A DNA stretch of 50,195 nt from positions 1 to 50,195 of the forward strand of contig NZ_NRRS01000025.1 of NCBI RefSeq assembly GCF_016583795.1, read 5' to 3'. Below, in pieces: positions 43,208 to 50,195 of this stretch. How positions within the stretch are numbered: the first letter of the stretch is position 1; the number at the start of each line of letters is the position of its first letter. The translations under genes and the position numbers were made by a program. The notes under the pieces were generated by a model. The model worked only from the letters and a program-made list of their open reading frames with translations. It searched no databases and was not told where the DNA came from. The stretch is from Rhabdochromatium marinum. GTDB taxonomy: Bacteria; Pseudomonadota; Gammaproteobacteria; Chromatiales; Chromatiaceae.

Positions 43208-46200
43208 TGTCAACGGCCAACCACATTCAGCTGCGCGGTCTGCGCCAGCACAATCTCAAAAATCTCGATCTCGACCTGCCGCTGGGTGAGCTGATTCTGG
43301 TCACTGGCGTGTCTGGCTGTGGCAAGTCGTCCTTGGCCTTCGACACCCTCTATGCCGAAGGCCAGCGGCGTTATGTCGAGACCTTCTCGCCCTATGCGCG
43401 CCAGTTTCTTGATCGCATGGATCGCCCAGCGGCGGATCGCATTGAGGGCATTCCGCCGGCCATTGCCATTGATCAGACCAATCCGGTGCGCAGCTCGCGC
43501 TCCACCGTCGGCACCATGACGGAGCTGAATGATCATCTCAAGCTGTTGTTTGCACGGGCGGCGCGCTTGTTCTGCCCCGGATGTGGGCATGAGGTGCGGT
43601 GCGATACACCGGCAAGTATTTGGGCCGACCTGCGCCATCGCGGCGGTGATGATCCGCCCCGCGCCTTGATTACGTTCGCCGTCGCGGTGCCGGAGACCCT
43701 CACCCCGGCGCAGGTTAAGGAACTGCTGGCGCAGCAGGGCTACGCCCGCATTCTGAACACATCGACACAACAGATTGAGGTTATCCAGGATCGGCTGCGA
43801 CTGACGGAGGATAACCGTGAACGCGCGCTGGAGGCGATCGAAGCCGCGCTGGATCAGGGGCGTGGGCAGCTCAAAGTGTATCCACTTGATGCTGAACGCC
43901 AACCGTTGGCGCCCTGGCCTTTTTCGGCTGCGCGCCATTGTCCGACCTGCGATCTCCGCTGGCAGGCGCCGCATCCCGGGCTGTTTTCGTTCAACTCCCC
44001 GGCCGGCGCCTGCTCGCATTGTCGTGGCTTTGGCCGGGTGATCGGCATCGACTGGACGCTGGTGATTCCAGATCCGCACAAATCGCTGCTCGATGGTGCG
44101 GTGAAGCCCATACAGTCGGCCAGCTATGCCGAGGTGCAACAGGATCTGATCCGCTTCGCCGATCAACGAGGTATCCCGACCGATATCCCCTGGTCCGCTT
44201 TGAGCGCTACGGAGCGCCGTTGGGTCATTGAAGGCGAAGGCGACTGGGAGAGCGGCGTCTGGTATGGGCTGACCCGCTTGTTTGACTGGCTGGAAAGCCG
44301 GGCATACAAGATGCACGTTCGGGTGCTGCTATCGCGCTATCGTAGCTATGAGCGCTGCCCGGAGTGCCAGGGAGCGCGCTTGATCGATGAAGCCCTCGAC
44401 TGGCGTCTGGGTGATCACGCTTTGGCGGATCAGGCCCTGGAACGGTCGGCACGTTTCCGTCATGGACGCGCCACCCTGCCCGATCTGGCCTGGCTGGGAC
44501 AGCCCGGGCTGAATCTGCATGACCTGATGACCTTGCCCATCGCTCGCCTGGCGGCCTTCTTTCAGGGGCTTGAACTGCCGGGTGCCATGGATCAGGCCAT
44601 GGGGTTATTGCTGGAGAACATCCGCAAGCGGCTCGATTATCTGGTCGCAGTGGGCCTGAACTACCTGACCCTGGATCGCCAGTCCCGCACCCTGTCGGGC
44701 GGTGAAGTGCAGCGCATCAACCTGACTACGGCCTTGGGCACCTCGTTGGTCAACAGTCTGTTTGTGTTGGACGAGCCCAGCATCGGCTTGCATCCGCGCG
44801 ACCTTGAGCGAGTGCTGGGGATTCTTACTCGGCTGCGCGATCAGGGCAACACGCTGGTGGTGGTGGAGCATGATCCACAGTTGATCCGTGCGGCGGATCG
44901 GGTTCTGGATCTGGGGCCCGGTCCTGGTGAGCGTGGCGGGCAGCTGTTGTTCAATGGACCACCGGCAGCGCTGTTGGAACAGCCGCAGTCCCTGACCGGA
45001 GACTATCTAAGCGGCCGCCGCCAACTGAGCGGCCTGCGCACGCCCTGCCCGCCCGAGCTGCATGGCCCGGTGCTGCGGGTGCGCGGCGCGACCCAGCACA
45101 ATTTGCAGGGCATTGATGTCGAGTTTCCGCTGCGCCGTTTGGTGGTGGTAACAGGCGTGTCCGGCTCGGGCAAATCAACCTTGGTGCATCAGGTGCTCTA
45201 TCTGGGCCTAAGCCGCAGCAAAGGCCATGCGGAGGCTGAGCCTGGCCAGTGTGAGACGCTTGAAGGGGCCGAACTGATCGAAGACGCCATTTTGATCGAT
45301 CAGGCGCCGATTGGACGTAGCGCACGTTCCAATCCGGCCAGCTTTGTTGGTGCGCTCGATCCACTGCGCAAACGCTTTGCTGCTACGCCGCAGGCGCGTG
45401 ACCAGGGATTCACCGCCGGACACTTTAGCTTCAATTCCGGCGCGGGGCGGTGTCCGAGCTGCGGCGGCTCAGGCTTCGAGCAGGTGGAGATGCAGTTTTT
45501 GTCTGATGTCTATCTGCGCTGCCCTGACTGCGACGGCCAGCGCTACCGCCCCGACGTGCTCGACATCCGCCTGCCGGCCGACAGCCCCCGCCCCGGGGCT
45601 AATATCGCCGAGATTCTGGAGCTGACGGTGGCTGAAGCTCTGGCGATCTTTGACCAGGATCGGGAGGTCGTCCGCGCCTTGCAGCCGCTGCAAGCGGTCG
45701 GACTTGAATATCTGCGCCTCGGCCAGCCGGTGCCGACCCTGTCGGGCGGCGAAGCGCAGCGTCTCAAACTGGCCGGTCATCTGGCCAAAGCGGGTCGGCG
45801 GCGCAAGGGTCGTACAGCCACAGCCGGTGGTTTGCTGTTCCTGCTGGATGAGCCAACCACCGGTCTCCATTCCGCTGACATTGCCACCCTGCTGGGAGCG
45901 TTGCAACGCTTACTGGAGGCGGGCCATTCGCTGATTGTCATCGAGCACAATCTGGACCTGATGCGCGCGGCCGACTGGATCATTGATCTCGGCCCCGAGG
46001 GCGGTGATCAAGGCGGAACGCTGGTGGCAACTGGCACGCTAGCCGCACTCGCCCAGCATCCCAGCAGCCACACCGGCCGTGTGCTGCGTGACGAGGCGGC
46101 CGCGAGTGCTGAGCTGATGCGGGCATTGGACCGGGTGGCTGAAGCGCCGGGGCCGGACTATGCCGCCACGACGGTGGCCGAGCATGCCGGTGACCAGATG

Positions 46201-48780
46201 GGCAACCAGATCGGCATCCGCCATGCCCGCGAACACAATCTCCGCGATCTGTCGCTGGACATCGAACGCGGGCGTTTGGTCGTCATCACTGGCGTGTCCG
46301 GCAGCGGTAAAAGTACCCTGGCCTTTGATGTGCTCTTTGCTGAAGGACAGCGGCGCTATCTGGAATCACTGAATGCCTATGCGCGTCAGTTCGTACAGCC
46401 GGCTGTCAAAGCCGAGGTCGATGCCATTGTCGGCATTCCGCCAACCGTGGCCATTGAACAGCGTACCAGCCGGGGCGGGCGCAAGAGTACACTGGGCACC
46501 CTCACTGAGATTCATCATTCGCTGCGCCTGCTCTATGTCAAGCTGGGCGTGCCACATTGTCCGGACTGCCAGGTGCCGGTCGCGCCCCAGAGTCTCGACG
46601 CCATTCTCAAGCAAGTATTCGATGCCTTTGACGGTCAGACGGTCGAATGGCTTGCCCCCCAGGTAATCGCGCGCAAGGGGCTGTATAACGACCTAGCGGC
46701 CTGGGCGGCCAAGCAGGGCTATGAGTATCTGCTTGTTGATGGCGCGCCAGTGCCAACCCAGGCTTGGCCCAAGCTGGAGCGCTATCGCGAACATTCGATT
46801 GATCTGCCGCTCGGATGCCTCCATCTGGACCCCAACACGCCAGCCGCCGCTCACTCCCAACTCGAACAGGCACTGCAACTCGGCCAAGGATTGGTACGAG
46901 TGCGTCCGGCAGCGGCGCCTTACTCAAGCGCACGCAATTTTTCCACCCAGCGCACCTGCCCCAGCTGCGGACGTGGCTTTGCCGAACCCGATCCGCGCTT
47001 GTTTTCCTACAACTCACGCCACGGGTGGTGCCCCAGCTGTTTCGGCACTGGCGTGCAATTGAGCGGTTTTGATGCGGAACACAGTGGCGAGGAGCGTCAG
47101 TGGCACGCGGTTGAGAGCGCCCCGACCTGCCCCAGTTGCCAGGGCCAGCGACTAAACCCCGAAGCTCTGGCGGTGCGATTTCGTGATCAGTCGATTGGCG
47201 CGCTCTCAGCCCAAACCGTCACTCAGGTCGCGGCCTTTCTGGCCGGGCTTACACTTAGCGACCGCGAGGCCGCCATCGCCACTGATCTGCTCGCCGAGGT
47301 GCGTGGCCGACTCAACTTTCTCGAACAGGTCGGTCTTGGCTACCTGACCCTGGATCGCGCCGCGCCCACGCTGTCTGGCGGGGAGGCCCAGCGCATCCGC
47401 CTCGCTGCGCAGCTGGGCTCCAACCTGCGCGGGGTGTGCTACATTCTCGACGAACCCAGCATTGGCCTGCACCCGCGCGACAACCAACGACTGCTGGCAA
47501 CGCTGGAGGATCTGCGTGACCGCGGCAATACCGTGCTGGTGGTCGAGCATGATCAGGCGTTCATGCACCGCGCTGAGGAGATTATCGACTTGGGACCTGG
47601 TGCAGGTGTGCAGGGCGGCCAACTGGTGGCGCGCGGCACCGCCGCTGAGCTGATGGCAAATCCAGCATCCATCACCGGGCGCTATCTGGCGCGCGCCCCT
47701 GCCCATCCCAAGCCAAGTTCCCAGCCCCAACGCCAGCCCCAGCCCGACCCCGAGGCTCCCAGGCAACCGCTGCGCATCCAGGGTGCCACCCTGAATAACC
47801 TAAACAACCTGGATGTGGAGATTCCGCTGGCGCGCCTGGTGTGCGTGACCGGCGTCTCCGGCTCCGGTAAATCCACCCTGGTGCGGGATTTGATCGGTGC
47901 CTCGCTGCGCAACCTGCTCAGCGGCGCGGAGGTAATCGGTTGTCGTTCCCTTAGTGGCTGGCAACGCCTGGCTCGGGTGCTGGAAGTGGATCAAACCCCG
48001 ATTGGCAAAACCCCGCGTTCCTGTCCCGCCACCTATGTCGGCTTCTGGGATAAGATCCGCCGCCTGTTCGCCGCCACACCCGAGGCACGCATGCTCGGCT
48101 GGGGACCGGGTCGTTTCTCTTTTAATACCAAAGGTGGGCGTTGCGAAGCCTGCGAAGGCCAGGGGTTTCAGCGGCTGGAAATGAGCTTTTTACCTGATGT
48201 CACTCATGAATGCGAACACTGTCGGGGCAGCCGTTTCAATGCCGAAACCAATGCGATTCGTTATCTGGGCCACCGCATCGGCGAGGTACTGGCCATGCCG
48301 GTGGATCAGGCGGTCGAGGTCTTCCAGGCCCATTCCGCCATCCGCCAGCCGCTCGAACTGCTGCAAGCCGTCGGCCTTGGCTACCTGACCCTCGGCCAGC
48401 CCAGCCCCACCCTGTCGGGTGGTGAAGCCCAACGCATCAAGCTGGTCAGCGAACTCGGCAAGGCCCGCACCAGCCCCACCGGCACCGCCATTCGCCCAAC
48501 GCTCTACCTGCTTGATGAGCCCAGCGTGGGTCTGCACATGGCCGATGTCGAGCGCCTGATCGCCGTCTTGCGCCGCCTGGTCAGCGTCGGTCATTCTGTG
48601 CTGGTGATTGAGCATGATCTCGATCTGATCGCCGCCTCCGACTGGATCATCGACCTGGGGCCGGAAGGCGGCGATGCGGGGGGTAAATTAGTGATGGCAG
48701 GAACACCCGAGCACTTCACCGCTGCTGGCACTGGCATCAGCAAAACCGCTGAAGCATTGCGGGAGCGCCGGACTCACTGA
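43207..48780 (+). CDS. uvrA: Double-length UvrA (two UvrA units in one chain)
   Basis: UvrA is the damage-sensing ATPase of nucleotide excision repair, normally about 940 residues and working as a dimer. This 1857-residue chain contains two complete units. Walker A loops lie near residues 33 (GVSGCGKSS), 648, 1027 and 1547 (GVSGSGKST). ABC signatures LSGGE lie near 495, 844, 1388 and 1735. Each half also keeps its zinc-binding Cys pairs (for example CPSCGGSGFEQ, CEACEGQGFQR). The linker around residues 960-1005 is Ala/Glu-rich and not conserved-looking. The first half ends its family motif with GCGKSS, the second has the more usual GSGKST. A covalent dimer is the simple reading; similar long UvrAs are known in some Gammaproteobacteria. 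A second, UvrA2-like specialisation of one half cannot be excluded. Confidence 0.93.
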   Translation: MSTANHIQLRGLRQHNLKNLDLDLPLGELILVTGVSGCGKSSLAFDTLYAEGQRRYVETFSPYARQFLDRMDRPAADRIEGIPPAIAIDQTNPVRSSRSTVGTMTELNDHLKLLFARAARLFCPGCGHEVRCDTPASIWADLRHRGGDDPPRALITFAVAVPETLTPAQVKELLAQQGYARILNTSTQQIEVIQDRLRLTEDNRERALEAIEAALDQGRGQLKVYPLDAERQPLAPWPFSAARHCPTCDLRWQAPHPGLFSFNSPAGACSHCRGFGRVIGIDWTLVIPDPHKSLLDGAVKPIQSASYAEVQQDLIRFADQRGIPTDIPWSALSATERRWVIEGEGDWESGVWYGLTRLFDWLESRAYKMHVRVLLSRYRSYERCPECQGARLIDEALDWRLGDHALADQALERSARFRHGRATLPDLAWLGQPGLNLHDLMTLPIARLAAFFQGLELPGAMDQAMGLLLENIRKRLDYLVAVGLNYLTLDRQSRTLSGGEVQRINLTTALGTSLVNSLFVLDEPSIGLHPRDLERVLGILTRLRDQGNTLVVVEHDPQLIRAADRVLDLGPGPGERGGQLLFNGPPAALLEQPQSLTGDYLSGRRQLSGLRTPCPPELHGPVLRVRGATQHNLQGIDVEFPLRRLVVVTGVSGSGKSTLVHQVLYLGLSRSKGHAEAEPGQCETLEGAELIEDAILIDQAPIGRSARSNPASFVGALDPLRKRFAATPQARDQGFTAGHFSFNSGAGRCPSCGGSGFEQVEMQFLSDVYLRCPDCDGQRYRPDVLDIRLPADSPRPGANIAEILELTVAEALAIFDQDREVVRALQPLQAVGLEYLRLGQPVPTLSGGEAQRLKLAGHLAKAGRRRKGRTATAGGLLFLLDEPTTGLHSADIATLLGALQRLLEAGHSLIVIEHNLDLMRAADWIIDLGPEGGDQGGTLVATGTLAALAQHPSSHTGRVLRDEAAASAELMRALDRVAEAPGPDYAATTVAEHAGDQMGNQIGIRHAREHNLRDLSLDIERGRLVVITGVSGSGKSTLAFDVLFAEGQRRYLESLNAYARQFVQPAVKAEVDAIVGIPPTVAIEQRTSRGGRKSTLGTLTEIHHSLRLLYVKLGVPHCPDCQVPVAPQSLDAILKQVFDAFDGQTVEWLAPQVIARKGLYNDLAAWAAKQGYEYLLVDGAPVPTQAWPKLERYREHSIDLPLGCLHLDPNTPAAAHSQLEQALQLGQGLVRVRPAAAPYSSARNFSTQRTCPSCGRGFAEPDPRLFSYNSRHGWCPSCFGTGVQLSGFDAEHSGEERQWHAVESAPTCPSCQGQRLNPEALAVRFRDQSIGALSAQTVTQVAAFLAGLTLSDREAAIATDLLAEVRGRLNFLEQVGLGYLTLDRAAPTLSGGEAQRIRLAAQLGSNLRGVCYILDEPSIGLHPRDNQRLLATLEDLRDRGNTVLVVEHDQAFMHRAEEIIDLGPGAGVQGGQLVARGTAAELMANPASITGRYLARAPAHPKPSSQPQRQPQPDPEAPRQPLRIQGATLNNLNNLDVEIPLARLVCVTGVSGSGKSTLVRDLIGASLRNLLSGAEVIGCRSLSGWQRLARVLEVDQTPIGKTPRSCPATYVGFWDKIRRLFAATPEARMLGWGPGRFSFNTKGGRCEACEGQGFQRLEMSFLPDVTHECEHCRGSRFNAETNAIRYLGHRIGEVLAMPVDQAVEVFQAHSAIRQPLELLQAVGLGYLTLGQPSPTLSGGEAQRIKLVSELGKARTSPTGTAIRPTLYLLDEPSVGLHMADVERLIAVLRRLVSVGHSVLVIEHDLDLIAASDWIIDLGPEGGDAGGKLVMAGTPEHFTAAGTGISKTAEALRERRTH

Positions 48781-49973
48781 TGGAAGCGCAGACGCGTCTG
48801 CCGCTGTTGTGCCAGGGCTTCCCAGTTGGCATAGGGGGCTGGTGGCTGATAGCCGTGGGTCTGTGCATCATAGTGCCCTTCCACACCGGTGATGGCACGC
48901 ATCAGATCGCTGGCGGCGGCTTTAACACCATCATCGGTGATGCGGGCACCGGCCCAGAAGTCATTGCCCGGCCAGGAGACCGGATCCCAGGCCACCAGGC
49001 TGTAGAGTCGGCAGTGGCTGAGGTCATCGCCCGGCTCCGCGTAGCGTTCGGGCGGGCATAGCTGTGTCTTGTCTGCATTGCCCTGTAACAGCGGGCGTAC
49101 CAGCAACGACAGCGTGCCAAACTCATGGCGCTGGTTGCTGCATTCGGTATAGGGATCATAGTAGATCATGCGTATCTGGGGCAGGTGTTCAGCCTGCTGT
49201 TCCAGCAGCGCCATCAGTGCCTTTTTAAGCGACTCGCCAAGGGTGCCGGCAAAGGGGCCGGCAAACTGTCCGCATCCCAGACCGGGAATCGTGATCACAG
49301 CGCCCTGCCCTCGTGCGAGCGCATCAGCGTTGACATAATCCAGCAAGGGCTGCAAGCGCCTTGCATAGAGCGCATAATAACCAGCAGGATCCAACTGCCT
49401 ATCGCGCGTCACAGCAGCCCAGTCAGCGGGTACGCAGCCGCGCCCATTGCGTAGCAGTGCACCGGAGATAAACAGCAAAGTGGCATCCAGTGGCTGTGCA
49501 TGCAAAGCCGGGCTGTGATGGCGGCCATCGTCAAACACCCATACCGGAACGGCGACACCAAGATCTCCGAGCAGGGACAATTCCGTCTGATTCCAGTCGC
49601 GTCCATCGCCATAGACGGCGGATTCGGCAAAATACTGCGGTCGTTTGGTGTTGATCAGTCGCTCCAAAAACTCAGCCTGGCTCAGTTCACTGACCACCGC
49701 CCGGCCCCCTGCGGCACCATTAGCCTCTTCGCCCTCTTTGGTTTCCTCGGTTTTTTCGGTTTCTTCGGATAGGGCGGCTTGCAAAAAGGCTCCGGCCTCG
49801 GCTAATCCATTATCGATCAGGTGCTGACGATAAGCCGCTAGCGCCTGGATGCTGTGTGCCGACAACAGCCATTGATACGCGGGCTGCGCGCCTGCTGCGG
49901 CGCTGGTTAGCGTCGCACCGCTCAACCGGTTGACTCCCTGCTGCATCTGCAAATCTGCTGCTCCGAATTTCAT
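48774..49973 (-). CDS. Uncharacterised cytoplasmic protein with a possible macro-like loop
   Basis: I do not recognise a named family. The 399-residue protein has an acidic Glu/Thr-rich linker near residues 68-85 (SEETEKTEETKEGEEANG) and then a domain with VPVWVFDDGRHHSPALH, TLLFISGALLRNGRG and ITIPGLGCGQFAGPFAGTLG. The last resembles the phosphate-binding loop of macro domains, which handle ADP-ribose. It ends YSLVAWDPVSWPGNDFWAGA. There is no signal peptide. The ATG at 49973 is chosen because an upstream TTG lies in element-proximal DNA. The stop overlaps the uvrA stop by 7 bases in convergent orientation. The ATG is overlapped by the tnpB stop (ATGA), and the native promoter may have been lost to the TnpB insertion 24 bases upstream. 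Confidence 0.6.
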   Translation of the reverse strand: MKFGAADLQMQQGVNRLSGATLTSAAAGAQPAYQWLLSAHSIQALAAYRQHLIDNGLAEAGAFLQAALSEETEKTEETKEGEEANGAAGGRAVVSELSQAEFLERLINTKRPQYFAESAVYGDGRDWNQTELSLLGDLGVAVPVWVFDDGRHHSPALHAQPLDATLLFISGALLRNGRGCVPADWAAVTRDRQLDPAGYYALYARRLQPLLDYVNADALARGQGAVITIPGLGCGQFAGPFAGTLGESLKKALMALLEQQAEHLPQIRMIYYDPYTECSNQRHEFGTLSLLVRPLLQGNADKTQLCPPERYAEPGDDLSHCRLYSLVAWDPVSWPGNDFWAGARITDDGVKAAASDLMRAITGVEGHYDAQTHGYQPPAPYANWEALAQQRQTRLRFHQ

Positions 49974-50195
49974 GCGCAAAAGTGCATATTCGGTAATTCG
50001 CTCTCCGTTGATAGCACCCGGTTAAAGCTGGGCGAGCAACTGGAGTCCTGGTTGAGCAGTCCCAACCGGAGGCGCTCAGTCCGTTCCAACAAGATCGCCT
50101 TGACCCGTTTGAACGGGGTGAACCGCTCAATGTCCGGGTCAGTCAATCGGGCTAAAACGTTTCGCGCAGCGTTCTCGTCAGCCTGCAACACAACC
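49970..50195 (-). CDS. tnpB: TnpB RNA-guided nuclease, C-terminal 74 residues (runs off the window)
   Basis: The visible residues include LQADENAARNVLARL, the end of the zinc-ribbon/RuvC-III region of IS200/IS605 TnpB (pattern ADxNAARN), followed by FTPFKRVKAILLERT and GLLNQDSSCSP. The Asp of QADENAARN is the third RuvC catalytic residue. The rest of the gene lies beyond the window. The frame runs through the element end at 49997 into host DNA and stops at 49972-49970, so the last nine residues are host-encoded. That stop overlaps the start of the next gene. The family call rests on the motif and on the shared right end at 23083-23150. Confidence 0.82.
   Translation of the reverse strand, partial: VVLQADENAARNVLARLTDPDIERFTPFKRVKAILLERTERLRLGLLNQDSSCSPSFNRVLSTESELPNMHFCA
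49997..50065 (-). ncRNA. TnpB right end and omega-RNA scaffold
   Basis: The 3' part of tnpB doubles as the omega-RNA: GGTTGGGACTGCTCAACC, GGACTCCAGTTGCTCGCCC, a loop, GGGTGCTATCAAC, then GGAGAGCGAA at 49997. It matches 23083-23150 with a different loop. The sequence after the element end, TTACCGAATATGCACTTTTG (49996-49977), is in guide position and lies just ahead of the unknown gene's start codon. Confidence 0.75.

Noticed and set aside
43210-44316. A 368-codon antisense frame under uvrA
   Set aside because: Shadow of GC-rich codon use; the plus strand encodes conserved UvrA motifs over the same bases.

Overview
The window is about 50 kb of GC-rich chromosomal DNA from a gammaproteobacterium. 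The order uvrC-pgsA-tRNA-Gly is the one known from Enterobacteria and relatives. A double-length UvrA, an N-acetylglutaminylglutamine amidotransferase, a UDGb-type uracil-DNA glycosylase and a B12-riboswitch-controlled receptor would fit a purple sulfur bacterium or another member of the Chromatiales. That assignment is inference from gene content and was not tested by alignment.

Layout. (1) 1-690, minus strand: the 5' part of an IscB gene with its omega-RNA, inserted directly behind btuB. (2) 676-9908: btuB with a cobalamin riboswitch, an asnO-type amidotransferase, sodB, a membrane GGDEF-EAL protein coupled to a periplasmic rhodanese, a GlcG/HbpS-like protein and a glutaminyl-peptide cyclotransferase. 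(3) 9969-16790: a 2273-residue Gly-rich autotransporter. (4) 16973-19485: a DUF1538 membrane protein with two PII-like proteins, ending at a two-way terminator shared with tRNA-Gly. (5) 19576-22981: tRNA-Gly, pgsA, uvrC and a UDGb glycosylase. (6) 22982-23643: an intergenic region holding the right end of a TnpB element and, back to back with it, an IscB omega-RNA whose nuclease gene is reduced to 12 recognisable codons. (7) 23644-28890: a phosphodiesterase-superfamily protein, then an operon of FAD oxidoreductase, DUF1365, cyclopropane-fatty-acid synthase and DUF2919. (8) 28996-42491: an AT-richer island bounded by an IS3-family relic and a frameshifted DDE transposase relic. (9) 42569-49973: nth and a fused double-length uvrA, then a convergent protein with a possible macro-like loop. 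(10) 49970-50195: the C-terminal end of a TnpB.

The best candidate for an undescribed system is region 8. It contains two caspase-like proteases with intact His/Cys dyads: one joined to WD40, peptidoglycan-binding and PDZ segments, the other to a DUF4384-like tail. They lie in two divergent gene sets with an OmpA-like protein, a CsgG-like/DUF4384 protein, a TPR lipoprotein, LPP20/FlgT-like secreted proteins and a glycine-zipper lipoprotein. Almost every product carries an export signal, so the set looks like an envelope-located proteolytic module of unknown purpose.

The second theme is RNA-guided transposon nucleases. Four traces of IscB or TnpB systems occur in 50 kb. Two are solo non-coding RNAs with conserved stems, variable loops and different adjacent guide sequences, so they could be served in trans by the nucleases at either end of the window.
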